Shown piece by piece: positions 7,617 through 16,265 of a stretch of DNA of 20,669 bases. The translations under genes and the position numbers were made by a program. The DNA lies in the NCBI GenBank assembly GCA_964370165.1, contig CAYJIG010000035.1, forward strand, positions 1 to 20,669. Direction: 5' to 3'. Source of the stretch: JAAYCI01 sp964370165 (lineage in GTDB: Bacteria; Bacillota; Clostridia; Oscillospirales; Ruminococcaceae). The notes beneath the pieces were generated by a model, which ran no database searches, was not told the origin of the DNA, and saw nothing but the letters and a program-made list of their open reading frames with translations. How positions within the stretch are numbered: the first letter of the stretch is position 1; each line of letters starts with the position of its first letter.

Positions 7617-9434
7617 CTATGATGATACCGATTTTGTCTCGTCAATGCGCATAGCTGTATATAATGTATAGTAATACCCTTTTTGCGCAATCAGCTCTGC
7701 ATGTGTGCCACGTTCCACAATTTTTCCGGCATGAACCACCAAAATCAGATCTGCCTCGCGGATAGTTGAAAGACGATGTGCCACCAAAAAGCTGGTGCGT
7801 CCCGACAAAATATGCGATATAGCATTTTGAATCAGTTGCTCTGTTTCAGTATCCACGCTGGATGTGGCCTCGTCCAGCACAAATATAGGTGGGTCTGCCA
7901 AAACAGCACGCGCAAAACTGATAAGCTGTTTTTCGCCGGTGGATAGCCTGCTACCGCCTTCACCCACATCGGTTTCATATCCGTCTGGCAGTTTTGCCAC
8001 CACCTGATCTACCGATACCAGCCTTGCGGCCGCATATACTTCCTCATCTGTGGCGTTTAGCCGGCCATATCGGATGTTTTCTTTCACTGTCCCTGAAAAT
8101 AGATGTGGGTTTTGTAGCACATAGCCAAGCCTGCTGTGAAGCCACAACTGGCTTCGCTCCCTTACATCCACGCCGTCTATCAGCACACGGCCTTTTGTCG
8201 GCTCGTAAAACCTACATGCCAAGTTCACCAGCGTGCTTTTACCTGCGCCGGTTTCCCCCACCAGTGCCACGTTTGCGCCTGCCGGTACCTTCAAACTAAA
8301 ATCTTCCAGTACCCATTCTGTGCCATCGGGATACTGAAACCACACGTTTTCAAACTCTATTTCACCGCGGATATCTTCCCAGTTTTCTTTTTTCGCTTCA
8401 AATGTATCGCCGTATTTTTCCACCACTTCTTCGGTGTCTTTTACCCCTTCGTCACGGCTTAGCATGCTGTCTATCCTCTCGATATTTGCCTGGGTAGCAA
8501 TCAGCTCAGACAGTATCCTGGCAATTTGCTGTATCGGCTCTAGTATACTTATCGCAAACGAAATAAACGCCGACAGTACCCCAAATGTGATTTCATTTCC
8601 AAGCACCAGCATGCCACCGTTTACCATCACCATGCTGACCGCCAAGGACGAGAAAAACGTGACCAGCGGCACAAACACAGCATTCAGCCTTGCCGCGCGC
8701 AAGGAAGCTATGTACATTTCTCTTGTGAGCTTTCCAAAGTCTTGTATATTGCGATCTTCAATCACCAGTGTTTTGCTGGTTTTTGCGCCGGTAATACCTT
8801 CGTTGAAGGCGCCTGTGATTTTACTGTTTGCCGCGCGCATATTTCTATGAGCCGTGAGAAACTTGCTGCGGAATACCGCCACTAAAACAGCTACAATAGG
8901 CACCACCAACATAACCAACAGTGCCAGCTGCCAGTGTAGCACCAGCATGATAGCCAACACGCCCAACACATAAAATCCGCTCCAGAACAAGTCCGTCAGC
9001 ACCCATGCTACCATCAAGCACACACGGTTGGTGTCGCTCATCACTCGTGCTAAAATCCAGCCTACTGCGTTTTGGTTATAATAAGAAAGGCCAAGTTTTT
9101 GCAAATGTAAAAAGGCCGCCCTTTTCATGTCTTTGCCCATGTTCATTTCAATGTTCATGGCTTTTCTGCCCATTATCACAACGGCTATTCCCTGCACCAA
9201 TATTGCGCCCACATACAAAACGCAAAACGCGGTAAGGCCACTGGTAACACCCGGTAGCACAAAATTATCCACCGCATAGCTTAAAAAAAGCGGAATTGAT
9301 AAATCCACCACTGCCATTAATATCATCAGCGCGAAAACTAATATCAGCCTGTTTTTATAAGGTGCTATAAACGGGCCCATTTTTTTCCATGTTTTAAGCG
9401 AAAAACTTTTAGAGTGAAATGTTTCTTCTTTCAT
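7617..9434 (-). CDS. Heterodimeric ABC exporter subunit with catalytic Glu
   Basis: This 605-residue half-transporter has a six-helix exporter membrane domain (about 25-315) fused to an ATPase domain (about 355-595). Walker A is GETGAGKST (393-401), the Q-loop is Gln441, Walker B IFVLDE has the catalytic Glu522, and the H-loop is His553. The signature motif is LSTGE (497-501) instead of LSGGQ. The preceding subunit has the opposite pattern (good signature, no catalytic Glu), so the two should pair as a BmrCD/LmrCD-type heterodimer with one active site. Its ATG overlaps the TAA of the upstream gene by one base (TAATG), with AAGGGGG as ribosome binding site, so translation is coupled. It sits in the plasma membrane. 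The substrate cannot be read from sequence; drug, peptide or lipid export are family roles. Confidence 0.95.
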   Translation of the reverse strand: MKEETFHSKSFSLKTWKKMGPFIAPYKNRLILVFALMILMAVVDLSIPLFLSYAVDNFVLPGVTSGLTAFCVLYVGAILVQGIAVVIMGRKAMNIEMNMGKDMKRAAFLHLQKLGLSYYNQNAVGWILARVMSDTNRVCLMVAWVLTDLFWSGFYVLGVLAIMLVLHWQLALLVMLVVPIVAVLVAVFRSKFLTAHRNMRAANSKITGAFNEGITGAKTSKTLVIEDRNIQDFGKLTREMYIASLRAARLNAVFVPLVTFFSSLAVSMVMVNGGMLVLGNEITFGVLSAFISFAISILEPIQQIARILSELIATQANIERIDSMLSRDEGVKDTEEVVEKYGDTFEAKKENWEDIRGEIEFENVWFQYPDGTEWVLEDFSLKVPAGANVALVGETGAGKSTLVNLACRFYEPTKGRVLIDGVDVRERSQLWLHSRLGYVLQNPHLFSGTVKENIRYGRLNATDEEVYAAARLVSVDQVVAKLPDGYETDVGEGGSRLSTGEKQLISFARAVLADPPIFVLDEATSSVDTETEQLIQNAISHILSGRTSFLVAHRLSTIREADLILVVHAGKIVERGTHAELIAQKGYYYTLYTAMRIDETKSVSS

Positions 9435-11350
9435 TACACTGCACCCCCTTGTTTTTCTTCTACGCTCGCAAAATCTTCAAGTCTGGCACCGACATCTGCC
9501 GCCACTTCACTTTGCATATTATAAATTCGTTTATATGTGCCTTCTTTTTTAATCAGCTGTGCATGTGTGCCGATATCCGCTATCTTGCCATCTTCCAGCA
9601 CCAATATCATGTCAGCATGCATCAGCGTGTTTATACGGTGACTTATCAAAATCACTGTGGCGTCTTGTGTGTTTTCTTTCAGCGACGCACGAATTTTGGC
9701 ATCTGTTTCCAGGTCTACCGCACTCATGGAATCGTCAAATATCATCACCGGTGCATTCAACATCAGTGTTCGTGCAATAGCCACCCTTTGTTTTTGACCG
9801 CCTGAAAGAGTCACCCCACGCTCGCCTACCATGGTGTCGTACCCATTTGTGAACTGACGGATGGCATCGTCCACCGACGCTATTCCTGCCGCTGTATGCA
9901 CATGACTGCACTCATATGAGTCTTGCTTTGCTGTGATGGCAATATTTTCTTCTATTGTTTTTGAAAACAAAAACGGTTCTTGCAAAACAAGGCCTACATT
10001 TTTACGTAGATAGTATCTATCAATTTGCCTGATTTCAGTATCACCAAACCAAATATTTCCGAACCCTTCTTGCAGCTCATATAGCCTGTTTAGCAAATAA
10101 GTGATGGTGCTTTTTCCACTACCTGTAGCGCCTAAAATACCAAAAGTTGTGCCTTTTTTAATGGTGAAAGATAAATCTTTCAAAACATGATTGTCTTCAT
10201 ACGCAAATGTTACATTCTCAAAACGTATATCGCAATTCATTGAAGGACATTTTGCGTTTGGCTGCTCTTCTTCCGGCTGTGCGTTTAGTATTTCTTGTAT
10301 CCTTTGGGCGGAAACACCTGTTTTGCTCATTTCAGATAGTGTGCGTCCCAAAGCACGAACCGGCCATGCCAGGCTTTGATTGTAAGACACAAACACCAAA
10401 AACTCACCCATGGTGATTTCGCCATAAGACGCCATAATTATGCCTGCCAGTACGATAGAAAAAATCTGCATACCGGTGGCAACGTCGCCTATACCCCAGT
10501 ATACCGACATGGTGTGTCCCAGCTTTATCCACAAGTTTGCAAAGTTATTGTTTTGCTTGTCAAACTTATCCAGTTCATATTTTTCCCTGCCAAAAGCACG
10601 TACCACACGCACTCCGGTAAGGTTTTCCTGCACCATAACTGTCAGCTCGCCCTCGGCTTCATCCGCCACCAAAAACCGATTCCCCACAAGTTTATAAAAA
10701 ATAGTGGAATACAGCCCTGTCAGCGGCACAAACACCAGCGCCACAATGCTGAGGGTTACATTCATTGAAAACATCAACCAAAACGCCACCACCACCATTA
10801 CCAATGTGCGTAACACCTGAAGCAGTTGTGTGGACGCAAAGCTACGCACCACTTCTAAATCCGAGGTGCAACGCTGGATAGTGTCTCCTGTTTGGTTTTT
10901 TACTTGCCACGAAAACGGCAAGTATTGGATGTGTGCATACAGCTTGTCTCGCAGACTTTGGCAAAATCTTTCGCTGCCGGTGGCCACCGACGTGCCTGAA
11001 ACAAATGTTGCTAATGCGCCTGTCACAGCTATTACCAACACCGCCGCCGCCAGCATCATAAGCCACTGCATCTCTGCGCCGGACTGCCCTTGTGTCGGCA
11101 AAACGCCTTCCGAAAGCAAGGAAGTGTCGAGCCCCCATCCGGCCATTATTTCTATTATCCACGCCGGCAAGTCAGCCGCTTTATCGCCCAGCACGCTGTC
11201 CACCGCAAGCATAAACACCTGTGGCATCATAAAACTGGCTGCCGTGGCAAAAAGCATGGCCACCAGCGCCAAGATAAACCACCCGGCTTGCCCTTTGGCG
11301 TGTTTTGCAAAAAACTGTAGTGTACCTATTGGTTTTTTTGTTTTTTCCAT
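9434..11350 (-). CDS. Heterodimeric ABC exporter subunit with degenerate Walker B
   Basis: This 638-residue protein has membrane helices over about 20-340 and an ATPase domain over about 372-615. Walker A is GATGSGKST (407-415), the Q-loop is Gln457, the signature is LSGGQ (515-519) and the H-loop is His571. Walker B ends VMIFDD, placing Asp540 where the catalytic Glu belongs. This is the non-catalytic half whose intact signature completes the partner's active site. Between helices 1 and 2 there is a longer outward loop (about 52-92). The start is ATG with AAGGAAAG upstream. It follows the corrinoid adenosyltransferase gene by 28 bases (44 bases of the minus-strand leader if its stop codon region is counted), so all three form one operon. 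Confidence 0.95.
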   Translation of the reverse strand: MEKTKKPIGTLQFFAKHAKGQAGWFILALVAMLFATAASFMMPQVFMLAVDSVLGDKAADLPAWIIEIMAGWGLDTSLLSEGVLPTQGQSGAEMQWLMMLAAAVLVIAVTGALATFVSGTSVATGSERFCQSLRDKLYAHIQYLPFSWQVKNQTGDTIQRCTSDLEVVRSFASTQLLQVLRTLVMVVVAFWLMFSMNVTLSIVALVFVPLTGLYSTIFYKLVGNRFLVADEAEGELTVMVQENLTGVRVVRAFGREKYELDKFDKQNNNFANLWIKLGHTMSVYWGIGDVATGMQIFSIVLAGIIMASYGEITMGEFLVFVSYNQSLAWPVRALGRTLSEMSKTGVSAQRIQEILNAQPEEEQPNAKCPSMNCDIRFENVTFAYEDNHVLKDLSFTIKKGTTFGILGATGSGKSTITYLLNRLYELQEGFGNIWFGDTEIRQIDRYYLRKNVGLVLQEPFLFSKTIEENIAITAKQDSYECSHVHTAAGIASVDDAIRQFTNGYDTMVGERGVTLSGGQKQRVAIARTLMLNAPVMIFDDSMSAVDLETDAKIRASLKENTQDATVILISHRINTLMHADMILVLEDGKIADIGTHAQLIKKEGTYKRIYNMQSEVAADVGARLEDFASVEEKQGGAV

Positions 11351-11378
11351 ATACTTTCCTTTTTATGTTCACCTACAA

Positions 11379-11894
11379 TTAGTATTCTATTCCTTCTCTG
11401 GCCGCAACGCCTTCAGTGAACGGATGTTTCACACACTTCATATCTGTCAAGTAATCTGCCTTTTCACTTACACTCGCCGGCACATCTCTTCCGGTTAACA
11501 CCAGCTCCATGCCCTTTGGCTTTTTGTCTATAAACTCAAGTATTTGCTCTTCTTTCAGCATATTTGTGCTCAGCGCCGCAAACACCTCATCAAGAACCAT
11601 CAAATCGACTTTTTCACTTATATCATATGCTTTTTTCAGTAGTTCTTCATGTTTTTGCCTGCACTCAGCCGCTTCTTCTTCGTTCATATCCCATATAAAT
11701 TTTTGTGTTTGGGTTGACTCTGTTTGCGCGCCAAGTTTTTGTAAAGACACTACCTCGGCCGAGTTTCCCATTTTCAAAAACTGCAAAAATGCCACACGTA
11801 GCCCACTGCCCAAAGCCCTAACACAAAGGCCTATAGCCGCCGTGGTTTTTCCTTTGCCGTCGCCTGTATATATATGCACTCGTCCTTTTTCCAT
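11379..11894 (-). CDS. cobO: Cob(I)alamin adenosyltransferase, CobA/CobO/BtuR family
   Basis: It transfers the 5'-deoxyadenosyl group of ATP to reduced corrinoid to make adenosylcobalamin-type cofactors, in the cytoplasm. From the first ATG (11900) the frame has 173 residues. I prefer the third codon (11894), because AAAGGA is 8 bases before it but only 2 before the first. Motifs (numbering from 11900) are the P-loop GDGKGKTT (13-20), LDE (103-105), LTGRD (135-139) and the C-terminal KHPF...GVAAREGIEY, all diagnostic of this family. Length is typical. It is the first gene of an operon with the ABC exporter pair. No other cobalamin genes are in view, so it may serve salvage of imported corrinoids. 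Confidence 0.95.
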   Translation of the reverse strand: MEKGRVHIYTGDGKGKTTAAIGLCVRALGSGLRVAFLQFLKMGNSAEVVSLQKLGAQTESTQTQKFIWDMNEEEAAECRQKHEELLKKAYDISEKVDLMVLDEVFAALSTNMLKEEQILEFIDKKPKGMELVLTGRDVPASVSEKADYLTDMKCVKHPFTEGVAAREGIEY

Positions 11895-11945
11895 CGGCAT
11901 ATTCCTTTCGCCGCAAAAAATATTGTTTTAATTTTTACAAAAATA

Positions 11946-11974
11946 TTTACAAACGGTTTTATATGTTTTATACT
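11946..11974 (+). promoter_or_regulatory. Predicted promoter of the XRE regulator gene
   Basis: TTTACA (11946-11951), a 17-base spacer and TATACT (11969-11974) give a near-consensus vegetative promoter, leaving a leader of about 80 bases before ATG 12064. It lies in the AT-rich divergent region (11901-12063) shared with the cobO operon. I found no convincing minus-strand promoter there. Confidence 0.5.
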
Positions 11975-12063
11975 TTACATATTGTATTTATTGCTAGTGT
12001 GTATTTTATCATCATAGGCTTTCAGCCGATGTGTATTATTTAATAAAGGGAGTGTCTACATCC

Positions 12064-12783
12064 ATGACATCGCAATTTAGCAGAATTATCACCTTACTGC
12101 GCAAGGAACGTGGTATCACACAAAAAGAAGCGGCCTTGCAGCTTGGGGTATCTCAAGCTTTGCTTAGCCACTACGAGAAAGGCATCCGCGAGTGTGGCCT
12201 CGCCTTTGTTTTGCGTGCCGCCGATTACTATAATGTTTCGTGTGATTATCTTTTAGGCCGCAGCGCCGACCGCACCAAACCCACCCTTCAAATGGAAGAC
12301 ATCCCATCTCCTGAGGCTTTGGCCAGAACCGATGGTCATTACAAAGGTAGTGTTTTACCTACTTTAAACCGTAAACTAATCAGCAACAGCCTGAATATTT
12401 TATATGACAAGCTTTCAAAACATCCAAACCGTGCGCTGGTAGGCGAGGTAAGCGGATATTTGATGATGGCCGTGTATAAAATGTTTCGGCTTATCTACTC
12501 GGCAGGCCCAAAAAGCACCGACAGCATGTTTCGTCTTCCCAGCTCTTTATGGCAAGGCTATACCGACGGCGCTATGCAGGTAGCACAATCCAACGTGTCG
12601 GCCATTCTAAAAGGCAAAGATATCGGCCTGGGCGATCCGCTAAAGGACGTATCCGGTTTCGCCATGACCACAGAAAGTTTATCGGAAGATTATTCCCTTT
12701 ATGCTACCAGTCTTTTGAATCTTATCAAAACCAGTGAAGAGCGCATTGCTTTGCCCTCAAAAAGTAAAGACAAAGCAAAATAG
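12064..12783 (+). CDS. XRE-family helix-turn-helix regulator
   Basis: The product has 239 residues from ATG 12064, chosen because AAGGGAG (12046-12052) is 11 bases upstream. An in-frame GTG at 12031 would add 11 residues but has no ribosome binding site. Residues 4-64 form a Cro/CI-type HTH domain (TQKEAALQLGVSQALLSHYE at 19-38, ending in the common CDYLLGRS). The remaining 170 residues match no domain I recognise; they contain predicted helices and a Lys-rich tail (KSKDKAK). It is transcribed away from the cobO-ABC operon, the usual arrangement for a local regulator, so control of that operon is a reasonable guess. It converges with trpS, with only 26 bases between stop codons and no clear hairpin. 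Confidence 0.88.
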   Translation: MTSQFSRIITLLRKERGITQKEAALQLGVSQALLSHYEKGIRECGLAFVLRAADYYNVSCDYLLGRSADRTKPTLQMEDIPSPEALARTDGHYKGSVLPTLNRKLISNSLNILYDKLSKHPNRALVGEVSGYLMMAVYKMFRLIYSAGPKSTDSMFRLPSSLWQGYTDGAMQVAQSNVSAILKGKDIGLGDPLKDVSGFAMTTESLSEDYSLYATSLLNLIKTSEERIALPSKSKDKAK

Positions 12784-12809
12784 CCTCAACTTTTCTTTAA
12801 TTATATGCA

Positions 12810-13814
12810 TTATATCTGTATAAAACCAACTTTTTTATACACTTTGGATAAAGTTTTATACGCAATATGGCCGGCGCGCTGTGCACCGTCTTTCAAGATG
12901 CTTTCCAACTCGCCTTTATCTTTCAGTATACGCTGATATTCATTTTGGATAGGCACAAACACGTCGATGATGCTTTGTGCTACCGCCACTTTAAAGTCTC
13001 CATATCCTTTGCCTTCAAACTCTTTTTCAATTTCGGCATCGGTCTTTTGGCTCATGATGCCGTAAATGGTCATTAGATTTGACACCCCAGGCTTATCTTC
13101 AGCCCTGCGAACCGTGCCGTCGCTGTCTGTCACGGCACGTTTACATTTGCGCAAAATAACATCGGGTGTGTCTGTCATGGCTATGAATGAGTTTTCGTTG
13201 CTGTCACTTTTTGACATTTTTGCGTTAGGATCTTGCAGGCTCATCACACGTCCGCCTTGTTTTTGAATAAGCGGCTGTGGCACCACAAACGTGTCGGAAT
13301 ATGCATGGTTAAACCGCTGAGCAATGTCTCGCGCCAGCTCTACATGCTGTTTTTGGTCGCCTCCTACCGGCACATGATGTGTGTTATACAGCAAAATATC
13401 CGCCGCCATTAATATGGGATATGTAAACAGGCCGCCTGTCACGTTTTCTGCATGTTTTTGGCTTTTGTCTTTGAACTGCGTCATGCGTGAAAGCTCGCCA
13501 TACATTGTGTTGCACGCCAGCACCCAAGAAAGCTCTGCATGTTGTGGCACATGGCTTTGGACAAATACTATGCTTTTTTTAGGATCAAGGCCGGTAGCCA
13601 GCAGCATTGCGGCGGCATCGTATGTGGCTTTTCTTAGCACGGCAGGCTCTTGCCTCACAGTGATGGCGTGCATGTTTACCACGCTATATAGGCATTCATA
13701 CTCTTCTTGCAAAGGCCCCCAATGGCGCACTGCCCCCACATAGTTCCCCAGCGTAAATGTGCCCGACGGTTGAATACCGCTGAAAACCCTTTGTTTTGTT
13801 TGTTTTTGCTCCAT
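12810..13814 (-). CDS. trpS: Tryptophanyl-tRNA synthetase
   Basis: Charges tRNA-Trp with tryptophan using ATP (class Ic synthetase, cytoplasmic, dimeric in the family). It has 334 residues, the usual bacterial length. The N-terminal FSGIQPSG leads into the HIGH-equivalent TLGN (21-24), and KMSKS lies at 199-203. GGDQKQHVELARD (151-163) is the conserved block around the active site. The start is ATG with AAAGGGG six to seven bases upstream. It is transcribed alone, divergent from the NusG domain II gene. The leader is too short for a T-box, and I see no T-box conserved sequence. Confidence 0.97.
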   Translation of the reverse strand: MEQKQTKQRVFSGIQPSGTFTLGNYVGAVRHWGPLQEEYECLYSVVNMHAITVRQEPAVLRKATYDAAAMLLATGLDPKKSIVFVQSHVPQHAELSWVLACNTMYGELSRMTQFKDKSQKHAENVTGGLFTYPILMAADILLYNTHHVPVGGDQKQHVELARDIAQRFNHAYSDTFVVPQPLIQKQGGRVMSLQDPNAKMSKSDSNENSFIAMTDTPDVILRKCKRAVTDSDGTVRRAEDKPGVSNLMTIYGIMSQKTDAEIEKEFEGKGYGDFKVAVAQSIIDVFVPIQNEYQRILKDKGELESILKDGAQRAGHIAYKTLSKVYKKVGFIQI

Positions 13815-13848
13815 TGTTATGCCCCTTTCTTATATATACAATATTTTA

Positions 13849-13876
13849 ATTATATCACAACTATAAAAAATGTTGA
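13849..13876 (-). promoter_or_regulatory. Predicted extended -10 promoter of trpS
   Basis: On the minus strand: TCAACA (13876-13871), a 16-base spacer, and TATAAT (13854-13849) preceded by TGA, forming an extended -10 element. It is 35 bases before the start codon. Its -35 box overlaps the -35 box of the opposite promoter. Confidence 0.65.
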
Positions 13877-13901
13877 ATAGCCCTTTTTATATTATTATAA
13901 A
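13873..13901 (+). promoter_or_regulatory. Predicted promoter of the NusG domain II gene
   Basis: TTGAAT (13873-13878), a 17-base spacer and TATAAA (13896-13901), about 40 bases before ATG 13941. The -35 box shares bases 13873-13876 with the trpS -35 box on the other strand. Confidence 0.65.
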
Positions 13902-13940
13902 AGATATCATTCTTTATCAAGTTATTTCGGAGATTTCATC

Positions 13941-14330
13941 ATGAAACCCACCCCCACAGAAAGCACGCCTGCACCATCACATTTTACATTTTCAAAGCGC
14001 ACGCTTTTTTTTATTGTCTTTTTACTTGTGCTAGCTTTCTTTTTGTGGATGTTTTTTCTTACACAAGAAAATGGCGCTACCGCACTGGTGAGTGTGGGAC
14101 TGGACGAAGATCAAATAACGCACGAGCTTCCCCTCGGTGAAGACGGCACTATTTTTATAGACGAGGGTACAGACTACCCCGCCACACTTCTTATAGAAGA
14201 TGGAGGTATACGGTTTATAGACTCTGTGTGTCCTGACGGACTGTGCGAAAATTTTGGCAGGCTTTCTTCTGAAGGTGAGTGGGCACTGTGTGCTCCCGGA
14301 AATGTCATGGTGCGCATTATTGAGCCATAA
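13941..14330 (+). CDS. NusG domain II family membrane-anchored protein
   Basis: A 129-residue protein with a short cytoplasmic N-terminus, one membrane helix (about 20-40) and a small outward domain. The C-terminal half carries the family pattern of a CPDGLC motif (Cys97, Cys102), a Gly-rich turn and a third Cys (Cys117, in CAPGN) before the last strand. This is the layout of the stand-alone NusG domain II (NGN-less) proteins common in Clostridia; it is not the transcription factor NusG. ATG 13941 has CGGAG ten bases upstream. In other genomes such genes often lie near ApbE/FMN or Gx-type transporter genes; none is present here. Function unknown; the conserved cysteines suggest a redox or metal role, which is inference. 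Confidence 0.85.
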   Translation: MKPTPTESTPAPSHFTFSKRTLFFIVFLLVLAFFLWMFFLTQENGATALVSVGLDEDQITHELPLGEDGTIFIDEGTDYPATLLIEDGGIRFIDSVCPDGLCENFGRLSSEGEWALCAPGNVMVRIIEP

Positions 14331-14348
14331 AATTAAAGTTTTCATTAA

Positions 14349-14378
14349 AAAAGCCACTCAAAATTTTGAGTGGCTTTT
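14349..14378. terminator. Bidirectional terminator between convergent genes
   Basis: A perfect 15-bp inverted repeat with no spacer (AAGCCACTCAAAA and its complement, centred at 14363/14364), flanked by A and T tracts. It separates the NusG domain II gene (plus, stop at 14330) from the ABC exporter operon (minus, stop at 14391) and can serve both. Confidence 0.92.
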
Positions 14379-14390
14379 ACTTTTAAGTGC

Positions 14391-16265
14391 TTATGCTGTT
14401 TCCTTTTTCTCAAACTGACTGTTATACAAATCAGCATAAAATCCGCCTTTTGCCATCAGTTCATCATGACTTCCGGTTTCCAGCACATCGCCATCCTTCA
14501 TGGCCAAAATCATGTCTGCGTCCCGAATGGTGCTAAGGCGATGAGCAATCACAAAGCTGGTTCTGCCTTCCATTAGTTTCGCCATACCTTTTTGAATCAA
14601 TATCTCGGTACGTGTATCCACGCTTGAAGTAGCCTCGTCTAAAATCAGCATTTTGGGCTGAGACAAAATAGTGCGTGCAATGGTAAGCAGCTGTTTTTGT
14701 CCTTGGCTAATATTGCTGGCTTCTTCGTTCAGCTCGGTTTTATATCCATCAGGCAATGTCCTGATAAACCTATGGGCCTGGGCCGCTTTTGCCGCTTCAT
14801 ACACTTCTTCGTCGGTAGCATCAAGACGGCCATAGCGTATGTTCTCCATGATGGTATCGTTGTAAAGCCATGTGTCTTGAAGCACCATGCCGAACATGTC
14901 TCTAAAGTCATCCCGTTTGAACTGCTTCACGTCATACCCGTCGACCAACACTGCGCCGGAATTCACGTCGTAAAAACGCATAAGTAGCTTCACCATGGTG
15001 GTTTTTCCTGCGCCTGTCGGGCCTACAATAGCTACTTTTTCTCCTTGTTTCACCATTGCTGAAAAATCGTTGATGATGATTTTTTCCGGTATGTAGCCGA
15101 AGTTTACATGAGCGAATGTCACATCGCCCTTGATGTCGGTTGTGTCTACACAAAAGTCAGCGTCCGGCTCTTCGTCTTTTTCTGCCAAAAACTCAAACAC
15201 ACGTTCAGCGGCGGCGGCTGTTTGCTGTAATATATTAGCCGAGTTGGCAATTTGAGTAATGGGCTGAGTAAAGCTGCGAACATACTGCATAAATGCCTGT
15301 ATGTCACCTACTGTAATGACACCTGTCAATGTAAAGTATCCGCCCAGTATTACCACTGCTACATAGGCGATGTTACCCACAAAAGTCATGACCGGCATCA
15401 TAAGTCCGCCTAAAAATTGGCTTTTCCATGCGGCGCCGTATAAACGTTCGTTTACTTCGTTAAAGTTTTCTTTGCTTTCTTCCTCGTGGTTAAACGCACG
15501 TACCACAAGATGTCCACCGTACATCTCTTCCACTTGGCCGTTTGCCTCGCCCAAATAATCTTGTTGTTTTTTATAGAACACCTGGCTGCGCTTGATAATA
15601 CGTGTCATTAAAAACATTGATACAGGTAAAATAACCAGCGTGATAAGCATCATCCAAATGTTTATGGTGCCCATCATTATGACAACACCCAGCACAGTTG
15701 TTATGGATGTCAGCAGTTGTGGCAAGCTTTGGGTAAGGCTTTGGGTAACCATATCTACGTCGTTTGTCACACGGCTAAGTACATCGCCTTGGCTTACTCT
15801 GTCAAAATACGACAGCGGTAAATTATTGATTTTTTCGCTTATTTCTCTGCGCATTTTATAGCTGATACGGTTTGATACCGACACAAAAATATAACTTTGC
15901 AGGTACTGAAGCACTGCCGAGATAACATAAATCACGCCACAAAAAACCAATATTCCAAATATGCCTTCAAAATCTATGCTGCCTGTACCTGATATCATGG
16001 CTAAGAATCCATCTACCAAAAGATTGGTAGCATTTGCCAAAATTTTGGGACCAAACAACGCTAGTACAGCCGCTGTGATGGATAACAAAATACAAAAAAT
16101 AAGTACCGGCATATATTTTTTTAGGTAGCTGACCAGCTTTTTCATTGTGCCTTTAAAGTCGCCGGCCTTTTCCATGCCCATGGCGCCACCGCCACCCATT
16201 CCGGGCGGGCCCATTGGCCTACGATTATTATTTTGCAAAGAGGTTGATTGTTTATCTTTACTCAT
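14391..16265 (-). CDS. Heterodimeric ABC multidrug-type exporter subunit with catalytic Glu
   Basis: This 624-residue half-transporter has a Pro/Gly/Met-rich N-terminal leader (about 15-32), six membrane helices over about 50-345 and an ATPase domain over about 378-615. Walker A is GPTGAGKTT (415-423), the Q-loop is Gln463, Walker B ILDE has Glu544 and the H-loop is His575. The signature reads ISQGQ (519-523), off consensus. It complements the preceding subunit, which has a good signature but no catalytic Glu. ATG overlaps the upstream TGA (ATGA), with AAGGAGG as ribosome binding site, so the two are made together. It is the last gene of the MarR-headed operon and ends at a perfect hairpin. 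Confidence 0.95.
   Translation of the reverse strand: MSKDKQSTSLQNNNRRPMGPPGMGGGGAMGMEKAGDFKGTMKKLVSYLKKYMPVLIFCILLSITAAVLALFGPKILANATNLLVDGFLAMISGTGSIDFEGIFGILVFCGVIYVISAVLQYLQSYIFVSVSNRISYKMRREISEKINNLPLSYFDRVSQGDVLSRVTNDVDMVTQSLTQSLPQLLTSITTVLGVVIMMGTINIWMMLITLVILPVSMFLMTRIIKRSQVFYKKQQDYLGEANGQVEEMYGGHLVVRAFNHEEESKENFNEVNERLYGAAWKSQFLGGLMMPVMTFVGNIAYVAVVILGGYFTLTGVITVGDIQAFMQYVRSFTQPITQIANSANILQQTAAAAERVFEFLAEKDEEPDADFCVDTTDIKGDVTFAHVNFGYIPEKIIINDFSAMVKQGEKVAIVGPTGAGKTTMVKLLMRFYDVNSGAVLVDGYDVKQFKRDDFRDMFGMVLQDTWLYNDTIMENIRYGRLDATDEEVYEAAKAAQAHRFIRTLPDGYKTELNEEASNISQGQKQLLTIARTILSQPKMLILDEATSSVDTRTEILIQKGMAKLMEGRTSFVIAHRLSTIRDADMILAMKDGDVLETGSHDELMAKGGFYADLYNSQFEKKETA

Noticed and set aside
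10830..11498. Plus-strand open frame of 222 codons
   Set aside because: It is antisense to an ABC exporter gene and the end of cobO, both with complete motifs; the translation has no domain pattern.
11901..12063. Cobalamin riboswitch upstream of cobO
   Set aside because: The region is short, AT-rich and shows no B12-box-like conserved sequence or extended paired structure.
13815..13940. T-box riboswitch upstream of trpS
   Set aside because: The gap is only 126 bases and shared with a divergent gene; the predicted leader is about 30 bases, with no T-box sequence or antiterminator hairpin.
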